Shown here: piece by piece, positions 1 to 8,182 of the stretch
Layout: every line of letters begins with the position of its first letter
Position numbering within the stretch: position 1 is the first letter of the stretch
Assembly: GCF_013449725.1 (NCBI RefSeq)
Contig: NZ_JACCFF010000001.1
Coordinates: 620,001 to 684,000, forward strand
Direction of reading: 5' to 3'
From: Mycobacteroides sp. LB1
GTDB taxonomy: Bacteria; Actinomycetota; Actinomycetes; Mycobacteriales; Mycobacteriaceae
DNA: 64,000 nt
Made by a program: the position numbers and the translations under genes
Notes under the pieces: generated by a model
What the model saw: only the letters and a program-made list of their open reading frames with translations
Told to the model about the DNA's origin: nothing
The model's database searches: none

Positions 1-404
1 CCGAGGCCATCACCACCTTGGGGCTGGCCACCATCGAGGGCTTCCGCTCCTACGACGTCATGAACCCGCACGATGACGGCATCTCGGTGGATACCTTTGT
101 CGACTGGCTGGTCGAAGATGGTCATTCCATCGACATCATCGACGACTACGACGAATGGCTGTCGCGATTCGAGACGGCGTTGCGAAGCCTGTCGGACGAA
201 CAACGACGTGCCTCGGTGCTTCCACTCCTTGATGCCTACCGGGCGCCGGGCCACCCGCGCCGCGGCGCCGCCGCGCCCACCGATGTGTTTCGGAAGGCCG
301 TGCAGGACCACAACATCGGAGGCGAGAGCGCCGATATTCCGCAGATCGATCGCGCGCTCATCGCCAAGTACATATCGGACCTGCGCGCACACGGGCTGCT
401 CTGA
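1..404 (+). CDS. car: Carboxylic acid reductase, C-terminal fragment (FadD9/Car type)
   Basis: Only the last ~134 codons are in the window; the reading frame is open from base 3 and the start lies upstream. The segment resembles the C-terminal part of the thioester-reductase (SDR-like) domain of mycobacterial carboxylic acid reductases. These large adenylation-carrier-reductase enzymes turn fatty and aromatic acids into aldehydes with ATP and NADPH. Recognisable stretches are SYDVMNPHDDGIS, FVDWL, DYDEWLSRFETAL and a C-terminal KYISDLRAHGLL. Nothing seen suggests truncation of the real gene. The family call rests on these conserved C-terminal motifs; the catalytic Tyr/Lys lie upstream and cannot be checked. 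Confidence 0.75.
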   Translation, partial: EAITTLGLATIEGFRSYDVMNPHDDGISVDTFVDWLVEDGHSIDIIDDYDEWLSRFETALRSLSDEQRRASVLPLLDAYRAPGHPRRGAAAPTDVFRKAVQDHNIGGESADIPQIDRALIAKYISDLRAHGLL

Positions 405-430
405 TCCCGATCGGCCGGATGACATCGGGA
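405..430. terminator. Possible terminator hairpin between convergent genes
   Basis: Just after the reductase stop codon the arms TCCCGAT (405-411) and ATCGGGA (424-430) can pair around a 12-nt loop. There is no U-tract, which is common in mycobacteria. It lies between a plus-strand and a minus-strand gene, so it could serve both. The evidence is a single short stem. Confidence 0.3.
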
Positions 431-447
431 GTGGTTGTGACACAGAA

Positions 448-924
448 CTATCCCCGGGTGTAGGCAGGCCCCTCCGGCAGCAGGTGCTTGTCGACGAGCT
501 TGTGCCAACGTCGTTGCCGATACCGGAATATCGCCGTGGCCGCCTCGGCGGCCACGGGTGTGAGGAAGCCGGCGTCGATATCGATCCGATCGCTATACCG
601 GCAGCGACGATCACCTATCGGTTCCACGTGCAGAGTGTGATTCCAGGTACGCAGGATTCCCCCGCCTTCGTTGGTCCGTACGGTTCGACTCTCCTCGTCG
701 ACCTCCACCACGTGAATCGTGTGCCGGTACAACGGGATCAGATGCAGACCCCATAACCAAGCGGATCCGCGCTCGCCTATCCGCATGGGCTCGGTACGCC
801 CCGAGAGCGCCGGAATGCCGAATATGCCACGGCACAGGTACAGGAAGGTTCCGGCGTATTGCATCGCGCCCCACACCCGGTCGGCGTCGGTGGGCAGTTC
901 GGTCTCCAGATACACCGTCTTCAT
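448..924 (-). CDS. SRPBCC-family (START/polyketide cyclase-like) protein
   Basis: A 158-residue protein with the helix-grip layout of the SRPBCC superfamily: an N-terminal strand MKTVYLETELPTDADRVW, a short helix with AMQYAGTF, then alternating strands, and a long C-terminal helix with RYRQRRWHKLVDKHL. These proteins bind hydrophobic ligands, but the ligand here is unknown. The start is ATG 924, preceded by a strong AAAGGAG with normal spacing. It is transcribed divergently from the TetR gene at 1015, and a perfect 12-bp palindrome lies between them, so TetR control is likely. No signal peptide or membrane segment is seen. Confidence 0.65.
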   Translation of the reverse strand: MKTVYLETELPTDADRVWGAMQYAGTFLYLCRGIFGIPALSGRTEPMRIGERGSAWLWGLHLIPLYRHTIHVVEVDEESRTVRTNEGGGILRTWNHTLHVEPIGDRRCRYSDRIDIDAGFLTPVAAEAATAIFRYRQRRWHKLVDKHLLPEGPAYTRG

Positions 925-963
925 CGGCGTCTCCTTTCATTACAGCAGCTCAGCCACTATTAT

Positions 964-975
964 GAGTAATTACTC
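964..975. promoter_or_regulatory. Palindromic operator between divergent SRPBCC and TetR genes
   Basis: GAGTAATTACTC is a perfect 12-bp palindrome in the 90-bp gap between divergent genes. It is followed by two direct copies of ACTCGCATTTG (about 973-983 and 987-997). Position and symmetry fit a TetR-family operator controlling both genes. This is inferred from layout alone. Confidence 0.5.
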
Positions 976-1014
976 GCATTTGTGGTACTCGCATTTGAAG
1001 GAGATGACGACACC

Positions 1015-1626
1015 GTGCCCGGCCCCCGACTACAGCCCCGCAAGCAGCCACGACAGGATCGCGCCGGGGCCACCCGGCAGCGCATCCTGGATGCCGCTGC
1101 TCACGTTTTCGCCGACTTCGGATATGCGGCCGGCACCACCAACCGGATCGCGGAACGGGCCGAAATTTCCATCGGCTCGCTGTATCAGTACTTCCCCAAC
1201 AAGGACTCCATCCTCGTCGAGCTCATGACCTCCCACACCGAGGATGGGTTTGCGCTCATTCAACGGCATCTCACTGCGGGACTACCGGATTCGATCGAAG
1301 GTATGCTTCGGATCTTTGTCAGAGCGGCCATCGACAACCATCGCGACAACCCGAGACTGCATAGGGTGCTGTTTGAAGAGGCGCCGCGACCACCCGAGTT
1401 TCTTGCTCTGCTGCACCGGTCCGAGGATGCCGTCGTCGCTGCGGCCGAGGCAATTCTGGCGGCACATCCCGATGTCCGGGTAACCGAAACATCCACAGCG
1501 GCAAGGATGGTGGTGGCGACCATCGAATCATTGGTACACCGCCTGGTGGCGGGCCCGCGACCCATCGACCCGGCTCCGTTCGAGGACGAGCTGGTCAGCA
1601 TGCTGACCCGCTACCTGACGGGCTGA
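1015..1626 (+). CDS. TetR/AcrR-family transcriptional regulator
   Basis: About 203 residues. The N-terminal HTH is clear: ATRQRILDAAAHVFADFGY, followed by TTNRIAERAEISIGSLYQYF and PNKDSILVEL. The C-terminal ligand domain is divergent, as usual. I chose GTG 1015 because AAGGAG (998-1003) sits 11 nt upstream; an upstream in-frame GTG at 982 lies inside the repeat region. It probably represses itself and the divergent SRPBCC gene through the palindrome at 964-975. The effector is unknown. Confidence 0.85.
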   Translation: MPGPRLQPRKQPRQDRAGATRQRILDAAAHVFADFGYAAGTTNRIAERAEISIGSLYQYFPNKDSILVELMTSHTEDGFALIQRHLTAGLPDSIEGMLRIFVRAAIDNHRDNPRLHRVLFEEAPRPPEFLALLHRSEDAVVAAAEAILAAHPDVRVTETSTAARMVVATIESLVHRLVAGPRPIDPAPFEDELVSMLTRYLTG

Positions 1627-1629
1627 GGA

Positions 1630-2466
1630 TCAATGCAAACGGTCGGCAATCTGCCCGTGCTCACCGAACAACTCGGCATTCCACCTCGCAATGAGCTCCG
1701 TGTTGTCAACCTCATTGGGGTGAAAGTCCTTGCGGTTGTACGACAGTAGTCGCCGAAAGACCGCTCGCGAGAAGAAGGGGGCGCCGAAAAATCGGACGGC
1801 ACTCCGATAGTGGATCTTGGGATTGTAGAAGTCTCGGTCGCGAAACAGTGACATGTACGTCGCACACCCGGCGGACGCAAGAAACGCAAGAGTGGTGAAC
1901 CACATCACGAGAACCCGCATCCGATGGGTGCCGCCGACAGCCTTGTACACGTCGAAGGCGACCGCACGGTGCTCGGATTCCTCCAGCGCATGCCACAGCA
2001 GCATGGAACGCACCTCACCCTCGCCAAGCATGTCCAGGGCACGTTCGTCGCTCAACAGTGTCTCGGCCAGGATCGCGGTGTAATGCTCCAGCGCCGCGGT
2101 CATTGCCAGGCAGTACAGAGGCGAGAGGTAGCGGGTACGCGCTTCCAGCGTCCTACGTATCACTCGATCGATCAACGCGGTCGGATAGCCCATCTCCTGC
2201 AGACGCTCGTTGAGCTCGCGGTGTTCGCGGCTGTGGGTGGCTTCCTGGCCGATGAACCCGGCTACCTGCTTCTTGAGCTCCGGGTCGGTGATCTGATCCG
2301 CGACCGCCCGCACCGAACGGATCATAAAAGCCTCCCCCTCGGGGAAGGCCGCTGACAGCACCGCCACCATGTGACTCATCCCCAAGTCACCCTGGACATA
2401 GTGACGCCGCAGGGAACCGGCCGGATAGCGAAACTTGATCCGCCGTGTCTTGATTTCCCGTTCCAT
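1630..2466 (-). CDS. PF10118-type predicted metal-dependent hydrolase, copy 1
   Basis: A 278-residue helical protein of the PF10118 family (named metal-dependent hydrolase; biochemical function unknown). Candidate metal ligands resemble di-iron proteins: an E..H pair in GQEATHSREHRELNERLQEMG, and EHY and EESEHR motifs further on. The start was set at ATG 2466 because the N-terminus then lines up with the paralogue at 2536-3372 (MEREIKTRRIKFRY against MDRPIKTRRIKFRY), and GAGG lies 5 nt upstream. It is immediately downstream of its paralogue on the same strand, so this is a tandem duplication. The 3' end nearly abuts the convergent TetR gene. Confidence 0.7.
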   Translation of the reverse strand: MEREIKTRRIKFRYPAGSLRRHYVQGDLGMSHMVAVLSAAFPEGEAFMIRSVRAVADQITDPELKKQVAGFIGQEATHSREHRELNERLQEMGYPTALIDRVIRRTLEARTRYLSPLYCLAMTAALEHYTAILAETLLSDERALDMLGEGEVRSMLLWHALEESEHRAVAFDVYKAVGGTHRMRVLVMWFTTLAFLASAGCATYMSLFRDRDFYNPKIHYRSAVRFFGAPFFSRAVFRRLLSYNRKDFHPNEVDNTELIARWNAELFGEHGQIADRLH

Positions 2467-2535
2467 GATCACCTCACCCCCCTACACATCTGCGCATCAG
2501 TATCCCCAGTGTGCCAGTGCGCGCAGATCGCGCCC

Positions 2536-3372
2536 CTAATGCAGGTGGCCGGTCAGGTGACCGTTCTCACCGAATAGCTCGGCATGCCATTTATCGATGA
2601 GTTCGGTGTTGTCGGAGTCATTGGGGTGGAATCCCGGGCGGTTGTACTCACCGATCCGGCGCCGCACCTCACGGCTCAGGAAAGGCAAATGCCGCAATGC
2701 CGCAATGCTTTTCGCCAATCGAATCGGGTTGTAGGCGGCCTTGTCACGAAGCAGCGAGATCACCGTCTCGAAGAACGTCGTGTAGATGAAGGCGAGGGTG
2801 GTGCGGCGCATCACCCAGATACGCAGCCGCTCGCTGCCACCGACCGCCCGGTAAACGTCGAAGGTGACGGAGCGGTGCTCGGCTTCCTCGAAGGCGTGCC
2901 ACAGGAGCATGGAACGCACCTCGCCCTCGCCGAGCATGTCCAGAGCGCGCTGATCGGTCAGCAGCGTCTCGGCCAGCACCGCGGTGTAGTGCTCCAGCGC
3001 GGCCGTCACGGCCAACGTGTAGATCGGCGGGTAGTTCCGGGTCTGAAAGTTGAATATCCGGCGAGCGAGCCGCTCCACGAACGCAGTGGGATATCCCATC
3101 TCCTGCAGACGCTCGTTGAGCTCGCGATGCTCACGCCCGTGTGTCATCTCCTGGCCGATGAACCCGGACACCTGCCGCTTGAGTTCGGGATCGGTGATCT
3201 GATCGGAGTAGCGCCGGACCGACCGGATGAAGAACTCCTCACCCTCCGGGAAGACTGCCGACAGCATAGCCATCATGTGACTTGACACCAGGTCACCCTG
3301 TACGAAGTGACGATCCAGCGAACCGGGTTGGTAGCGGAACTTGATACGGCGGGTCTTGATCGGCCTGTCCAT
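2536..3372 (-). CDS. PF10118-type predicted metal-dependent hydrolase, copy 2
   Basis: This is a full-length paralogue of the next gene downstream, sharing KTRRIKFRY, RSVR..DQITDPELK, GFIGQE.TH.REHRELNERLQ and LGEGEVRSMLLWHA. It keeps the same candidate metal-binding E..H, EHY and EEAEHR motifs. ATG 3372 was preferred over an upstream start at 3432 because the paralogue begins at the equivalent residue and a GGGAAGC ribosome-binding site lies just upstream. Gap to copy 1 is about 70 nt, so the two may be cotranscribed. Substrate and cellular role are unknown. It is divergent from the arsR gene. Confidence 0.7.
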   Translation of the reverse strand: MDRPIKTRRIKFRYQPGSLDRHFVQGDLVSSHMMAMLSAVFPEGEEFFIRSVRRYSDQITDPELKRQVSGFIGQEMTHGREHRELNERLQEMGYPTAFVERLARRIFNFQTRNYPPIYTLAVTAALEHYTAVLAETLLTDQRALDMLGEGEVRSMLLWHAFEEAEHRSVTFDVYRAVGGSERLRIWVMRRTTLAFIYTTFFETVISLLRDKAAYNPIRLAKSIAALRHLPFLSREVRRRIGEYNRPGFHPNDSDNTELIDKWHAELFGENGHLTGHLH

Positions 3373-3478
3373 ACTCAGCTTCCCACTACCCCGCAATGAC
3401 TGATTTCGACTCGCTCCGACTGACGAAGCCAACGCAGCTCAGGGTACCGCAATTCGCGGGTATCCCGATGATCCACGG

Positions 3479-3513
3479 TTGACACATTCCCATATCGGTA
3501 TATGTTAGCGCCA
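3479..3513 (+). promoter_or_regulatory. Leaderless promoter with overlapping ArsR-type operator
   Basis: TTGACA (3479-3484) and TATGTT (3501-3506) are 16 bp apart. Transcription would start about 7 bp downstream, at the ATG of the ArsR gene (3513), giving a leaderless mRNA. The inverted repeat CATAT-CGGT-ATATG (3491-3504) covers the spacer and -10, as expected for ArsR autorepression. Confidence 0.55.
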
Positions 3514-3851
3514 TGGCTCGCACCCCGACGACGGCTGACGCGTTCAACGCGATCGCGGAGGCGAGCCGCCGTGACCTCCTCAGCGCCATCGGCACCGGCG
3601 AGGTCACGGTGAACGACCTGGTGGATCGAACCCGGATGGGCCAACCACAGGTGTCCAAGCACCTTGGGGTGCTCCGCGCCGTCGATCTGGTGCGGGTGCG
3701 CTCGCACGGGCGACACCGCCTCTACCGCGTCAACGGCGAGGCCTTGCGGCCCGTCCACGAGTGGGTCGCCGCGTTCGAACACACCTGGAACGAGCGCCTG
3801 GACCGGCTCGACGACCTACCCACCGAACTCAAGAAAGAGGATATGGAATGA
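3513..3851 (+). CDS. ArsR-family winged-helix regulator (SRPBCC-partnered type)
   Basis: A 112-residue winged-helix protein. AFNAIAEASRRDLLSAI is the first helix pair, followed by VNDLVDRTRMGQPQVSKHLGVLR (recognition helix) and a wing at VRVRSHGRHRLYRVN. It has no cysteine and no obvious metal-binding cluster, so it is unlikely to be a metal sensor. It fits the common ArsR type paired with an AHSA1-like protein. Its stop overlaps the next start (ATGA at 3848), so the two are translationally coupled. A promoter-operator overlaps the 5' end. Confidence 0.85.
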   Translation: MARTPTTADAFNAIAEASRRDLLSAIGTGEVTVNDLVDRTRMGQPQVSKHLGVLRAVDLVRVRSHGRHRLYRVNGEALRPVHEWVAAFEHTWNERLDRLDDLPTELKKEDME

Positions 3852-4384
3852 CCTCCGACCCCAACGCTCTTCGCGCAAGCGGCTCATCGTCGACGAATCG
3901 GTACGGCAGCGCCACCGTCGAATTGCCTTCGGACACCGCAATTCTCATCACGCGGTCATTCGATGCGCCCGCCGCACTGGTCTTCCGAACGCTCACCGAA
4001 CCGGATCTGGTCAAGCGCTGGTGGGGATTCGAGACTGCTCAATGGCAGGTGTGCGAGATCGATCTACGGATCGGCGGCACCTGGCGGTACGTGGTCAGCC
4101 AACCGTGCGAATCCGCGCCGGATATGGAAGTCGGATTCCACGGTGAGTACCGGGAGATCGATGCACCGCATCGGCTGGTCAACACCGAGGTCTTCGAGGG
4201 CATGCCGGATGCCGCGGCCCTCACCTCCACCACCCTCGACGAGGTTGACGGCGTGACCACCATGCGGGTTCTGGTGGAGCACAGCTCCAAGGAACATCGC
4301 GACGGGCACATCAACTCCGGCATGGAGGGTGGCATGCAGGTCAGTTACAACCGCATCGAAGACCTGCTGCGCGACATGGGCTGA
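3848..4384 (+). CDS. AHSA1/SRPBCC-family protein
   Basis: A 178-residue SRPBCC protein of the AHSA1 (Aha1 C-terminal-like) subgroup. It shows ITRSFDAPAALVFRTLTEPDLVKRWWG, then IDLRIGGTWRYV, and GHINSGMEGGMQVSYNRIEDLL at the C-terminus. Members bind hydrophobic ligands; no substrate can be named. The ATG at 3848 overlaps the arsR stop codon by the ATGA arrangement, which fixes the start and shows an operon. An extra ~25-residue polar N-terminus precedes the fold. Confidence 0.8.
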   Translation: MTSDPNALRASGSSSTNRYGSATVELPSDTAILITRSFDAPAALVFRTLTEPDLVKRWWGFETAQWQVCEIDLRIGGTWRYVVSQPCESAPDMEVGFHGEYREIDAPHRLVNTEVFEGMPDAAALTSTTLDEVDGVTTMRVLVEHSSKEHRDGHINSGMEGGMQVSYNRIEDLLRDMG

Positions 4385-4417
4385 AATAGGGCGCCCGCCG
4401 CGTGTGTTGCAGCCACG

Positions 4418-4864
4418 GTGAGCAACCAATTCACCTCCGAGTACATCGCCGCCAACCCGCAATGGGTCGATGAGCAGATCGAGATCTACGAATCCAGCGG
4501 CGGAGCCGAGGGCACCACGTTCGACGGCATCCCCGTCGTGGTGCTGTACACCGTCGGCGCGAAATCGGGACAGATCCGCAAGGCCCCGCTCATGCGCGTC
4601 GAGCACGAGGGCGTGTACCTGGCGGTCGGATCGATCGGCGGTGCGCCGAAGAATCCCGCCTGGGTCGCGAACCTGCGGGCCAATCCCTTGATCGACCTGC
4701 GCGACGGCGAAAACGTCGAGGTCGTCCGCGCCGACGAGATCACCGACGAGGCCGAGCGTGCGGCGTGGTGGGAACGCGCCGTGGCAGCGTTCCCACCCTA
4801 TGCCGAGTACACGACGCGCACAGACCGGGTCTTCCCACTGTTCACGCTCACTCCGACGAGCTAG
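4418..4864 (+). CDS. Deazaflavin (F420)-dependent nitroreductase-family protein
   Basis: A 148-residue split-barrel protein of the mycobacterial Ddn/deazaflavin-dependent family. The core IPVVVLYTVGAKSGQIRKAPLMRVE, the following VGSIGG....PAWVANLRANP and a C-terminal FPLF are typical. Family members use reduced F420 to reduce quinones or nitro compounds. GTG 4418 is the start; the upstream ribosome-binding site is weak. The 3' end overlaps the convergent acyltransferase gene by 17 nt. Substrate unknown. Confidence 0.8.
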   Translation: MSNQFTSEYIAANPQWVDEQIEIYESSGGAEGTTFDGIPVVVLYTVGAKSGQIRKAPLMRVEHEGVYLAVGSIGGAPKNPAWVANLRANPLIDLRDGENVEVVRADEITDEAERAAWWERAVAAFPPYAEYTTRTDRVFPLFTLTPTS

Positions 4865-5597
4865 CGGCCGCCTTCTTCCGCTCGATATCGGCCAACGCCT
4901 CGGCGAGCTGTGCCCGCTGCGCGGCCGAGGCGTCCCAGGCCACCTTCCGGTTCTTGACGACCCTGGCCGGCGCTCCGACGGCAATCGAATAGTCCGGGAT
5001 CACGCCCTTGACCACGGCATGGGCGCCCAGCACGCATCCGCGCCCGATGATCGTGTCCCGCAGAATCGTCACCTTGGTAGCGATCCAGGTGTCCGGCCCG
5101 ATCCGTACCGGGGTCTTGATGATCCCCTGGTCCTTGATCGGCACAGTGATGTCATCCATGATGTGGTCGAAATCGCAGACGTAGCACCAGTCCGCCATGA
5201 GCGCGGAGTCGCCGAACTCGATGTCGATGTACGCGTTGACGACATTGTCCTTGCCGAAAACCACCTTGTCGCCGAGGCGCAGGGAGCCTTCATGGGCGCG
5301 CAACGAGTTCCCGTCGCCGATATGCACCCACCTGCCGATCTCCATCCGCGCCAACTCGGGTGTGCAGTGGATCTCGACGTTCTTGCCGAGGAACAGCATG
5401 CCGCGCGTGACGATGTGCGGGTTGGAGAGCTTGAACTTGAGGAGCCGCCAGTACCGCACCAGGTACCACGGCGTATAGGCCTTGTTGGCGATCACCCATC
5501 GCAGCGAAGCCATGGTCAGGAACTTGGCCTGTGCCGGATCCCCGAGGCGCTGGCCGCGCCACCTCTTGTGCAGGGGAGCGCCCCACATCGTCGTCAT
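4848..5597 (-). CDS. Left-handed beta-helix (hexapeptide) acyltransferase, Rv3034c-like
   Basis: About 249 residues. Repeated hexapeptide turns run through the middle (LFLGKNVEIH, IGRWVHIGDGN, LGDKVVFGKDNVVN, IGPDTWIATKVTILRDTIIGRGCVLGAHAVV) and end in the usual VGAPARVVKNRK. This is the layout of maltose/galactoside-type O-acetyltransferases; the acceptor may be a glycolipid or polysaccharide, but this is not shown. ATG 5597 (MTTMWGAP) is preferred to an upstream start at 5657. Gene order matches M. tuberculosis Rv3034c, which lies beside Rv3035 as here. A C-terminal Ala/Lys/Ser tail follows. Confidence 0.8.
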   Translation of the reverse strand: MTTMWGAPLHKRWRGQRLGDPAQAKFLTMASLRWVIANKAYTPWYLVRYWRLLKFKLSNPHIVTRGMLFLGKNVEIHCTPELARMEIGRWVHIGDGNSLRAHEGSLRLGDKVVFGKDNVVNAYIDIEFGDSALMADWCYVCDFDHIMDDITVPIKDQGIIKTPVRIGPDTWIATKVTILRDTIIGRGCVLGAHAVVKGVIPDYSIAVGAPARVVKNRKVAWDASAAQRAQLAEALADIERKKAAASSSE

Positions 5598-5711
5598 GGC
5601 CGCACAGCCTACGGGACCACCGAATGCCGACCGACTACCCTGCGATGAGCGCACCACCGCCTTCGTGGGGCGCGCACACCACGTTCGGGTTGACTAAAGG
5701 AGTGCCTCACC

Positions 5712-7007
5712 GTGCTTTCCAGGGCACGACTGCTCGCGACCTTGGCGGTCGCGGTATTCACGCTTCTGCCGACGGCCTGCTCCGGCGACGATTCGTGGAT
5801 CAATATCAAGGCCGCACCCGGCTGGTCCGCCAGCTACGCCGATGCACACAACAGCAGCTACACGTCCACCGAAGGGGCGCGCGAGCTGACCCTGGAGTGG
5901 AGCCGGAACACCAAGGGCCAGATACGCAGCGCCGCGGCAATCGGTATCGACAACTTCGTCGCGGTCAGCGCCGACACCCCGTCCGGCTGCACGCTCATGG
6001 GGTGGGAGAACAACAGGGCCGCGCGGCAGCGCTGGTGTACCCGCATGGTCACCGGAAGTCCGTGGTCCGGACCGCTCGCCGACGGATACAACAACCTCTA
6101 TATCGGCCAGCCCGGTGGGTTGGTGTCGTTTCCACCCACCCAGTGGATCCGCTGGCGTAAGCCCGTCATCGGTGCCCCCACCACGCCCAAGATCGTCGAG
6201 CCCGGACGGCTCCTGATCGTCACGCACCTCGGTCAGATAGTGATCTTCGACGCCCAGCGCGGCGAGGTCGTGGGCACCCCGATGGACCTGCTCGACGGGA
6301 TCGACCCGGCCGATCCACGACGCGGTCTGGACGATTGCGAAGCGGCGCGGCCCAAATGCCCGGTATCGGCCTCCCCGGCCTATGACCCGGCGACCGGCAC
6401 CATCGTCACCACCCTCTGGCAGCCGGGCAAACCGGTGCCGGTGCTGCTGGGAATCACCTACGACGCCGACGGCAAGATCACACTGAAACACAAGTGGGCC
6501 AACAGGATCATCGACGAGGGTGTGATCGGCTCCCCTGTGATGTCTCATGACGGGGAGACCGTCTACATCAACGACCGCAAGGGTTCGCTCCACGCGATGC
6601 ACACGTTCGACGGCAGCCAGAAATGGTCGGTGCCGTTGGGATTCAATGCCACCACGCCGCCGTCGGTCGCGCCGGACGGGACCATCATCGCCGGAACCGG
6701 CGACAAGGCCACCCTGGTGGGGATCAAAGACTCCGGTAACGCGGGTGAGATCGCCTGGCGCCGAGATGATCTCGTTCCGCTCTCGACGTCGAGCCAGGCC
6801 GCCGGAAACGTGGGCTACGCCGTCGTGCGAGACGGAGACAAGGGGCTGGCCCTAGTGGTGTTCAACACCCCGGACGGAGCCACCATCAATCGCTACCCGC
6901 TACCCGATGCCGCGGGCTTCCCTGCCGGGATCTCGATCGGACCCGATCAGCGCGTGATAGTCACTCTGAGCGAGGGCATGGTGTACGGGTTCCGCCCGGG
7001 GACCTAG
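5712..7007 (+). CDS. PQQ-like beta-propeller lipoprotein, Rv3035-like
   Basis: A 431-residue exported protein. The N-terminus has a basic start, a hydrophobic stretch and a lipobox LPTAC with Cys near residue 23, so it should be lipid-anchored outside the membrane. The rest consists of repeated beta-propeller blades, for example GSPVMSHDGETVYINDRKGS and LHAMHTFDGSQKWSVPLG. GTG 5712 is preceded by AAAGGAG with 9-nt spacing. Its function is unknown; propellers of this type usually serve as scaffolds. The 3' end overlaps the convergent THUMP-like gene by 47 bp. Confidence 0.8.
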   Translation: MLSRARLLATLAVAVFTLLPTACSGDDSWINIKAAPGWSASYADAHNSSYTSTEGARELTLEWSRNTKGQIRSAAAIGIDNFVAVSADTPSGCTLMGWENNRAARQRWCTRMVTGSPWSGPLADGYNNLYIGQPGGLVSFPPTQWIRWRKPVIGAPTTPKIVEPGRLLIVTHLGQIVIFDAQRGEVVGTPMDLLDGIDPADPRRGLDDCEAARPKCPVSASPAYDPATGTIVTTLWQPGKPVPVLLGITYDADGKITLKHKWANRIIDEGVIGSPVMSHDGETVYINDRKGSLHAMHTFDGSQKWSVPLGFNATTPPSVAPDGTIIAGTGDKATLVGIKDSGNAGEIAWRRDDLVPLSTSSQAAGNVGYAVVRDGDKGLALVVFNTPDGATINRYPLPDAAGFPAGISIGPDQRVIVTLSEGMVYGFRPGT

Positions 7008-8154
7008 CAGCGCAGACGAAAGCCCTTGCACTACTACCTATCCGGGTGATGACGACCGATAGCGCCACGCTGCCGCGCAACTTCAGCCTGGTACGCAGCA
7101 GCGCCGGGTCGATATCCACCCCTCGCACGGTGATCTCGACAGCACCACAATCGCGGGCGGCGAGCGCCCGACGCAACCGTTTCTCGTTGTAGGACAGCGA
7201 ATCCAGCACGCGATACCCCTGCACGCCGATGGGTACGGAATCACCCGACAGGTACGCGATGCGGTGATCCAGCTGCCACAATCCATATCGCGCCGCGTAT
7301 TGGCGCACCAGACCTGCCCGCACGACCGCACCGTCGGGGTCGACGATCCACTCCCCCGCCTCGGCGACCGCGCAGTCGTCGGGGTCGGCATCGGTCAGCT
7401 GGTAGTTGTCGCCAGTCGTCGAGAGCACGGTGGCGCTCCGACGTGCACGCGCCAATCCTGCTGACCACAAACACGCCTCACGGACGCCGCCGTCTAGTGA
7501 AACCACCTCGATCTCGCCATCGAACCCGGTCTGTTCGCGCAGTTCGGCGAAGTCCAGTCCCGGAGCACATTTGACGACCAGATCGCGGTCGGCGTAAGTC
7601 TGCAGCACCGCATCCAGAGGCGGTGTGTACGCGGACGGATCGAACCGTCTCCTCCCGCCGGACCGGCGCCCCGGATCGGCGATCACCACCTCGGCGCGGC
7701 TGGACGGTGCCAGCGCATCGGCCCTGCAGATCAGCACCCGTTGTCCAATATTGTGGCGCGCCATCGCGGTTCGCACTGGATCGATATCGCTGCCGATGAC
7801 GGAGGCGGCGATACCGTCGAGGGCGGCCAGCTCGGTCCCCACCGAACAGGTGACATCATGAACCACCAAGCCGGTAAGCCGGGCAGCCCGGTGCCGCGCC
7901 ACCACGGCCGGAGTCGCCTGTTGCACCGCGTCATCGGTGAACAGCCAGTCCTGTACATCGCCGAGCTTGATCACTGCCTTACGGCGCAGCTGCACCGTCT
8001 GCGCCAGGATCGCGGCGCGGTCCCCGAATTCGGTGCGCAGCGCCGCGGTATCGGCAACCAGGGTGCCCGCCGAGAACGTGTAAGCGGACGCTCGTACCAG
8101 CGCCGTCCTGCCTGCCTCGGACGACAGATAGGAGACGTCGGCGAGCTCGAACAC
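6961..8154 (-). CDS. Class I SAM-dependent methyltransferase-like protein with THUMP-like C-terminal domain, Rv3037c-like
   Basis: A 397-residue protein. The central Rossmann fold has a SAM-binding-like VVHDVTCSVGTELAALDG, then IGSDIDPVRTAMARHN and the IADPGRRSGGRRR motif, where the DPG/DPPR-like site of nucleic-acid methyltransferases would be. The C-terminal part (GYRVLDSLSYNEKRLRRAL..., GVDIDPALLRTRLKLRG) matches the THUMP-like domain found in the Rv3037c family, suggesting RNA binding. The GTG start at 8154 follows the methyltransferase gene by 28 nt in the same operon. Substrate unknown. Confidence 0.75.
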   Translation of the reverse strand: MFELADVSYLSSEAGRTALVRASAYTFSAGTLVADTAALRTEFGDRAAILAQTVQLRRKAVIKLGDVQDWLFTDDAVQQATPAVVARHRAARLTGLVVHDVTCSVGTELAALDGIAASVIGSDIDPVRTAMARHNIGQRVLICRADALAPSSRAEVVIADPGRRSGGRRRFDPSAYTPPLDAVLQTYADRDLVVKCAPGLDFAELREQTGFDGEIEVVSLDGGVREACLWSAGLARARRSATVLSTTGDNYQLTDADPDDCAVAEAGEWIVDPDGAVVRAGLVRQYAARYGLWQLDHRIAYLSGDSVPIGVQGYRVLDSLSYNEKRLRRALAARDCGAVEITVRGVDIDPALLRTRLKLRGSVALSVVITRIGSSARAFVCAARSPGGTRTPCPRSE

Positions 8155-8182
8155 TCCGGTTACCGAAGAAAGTTGTCGGGAG

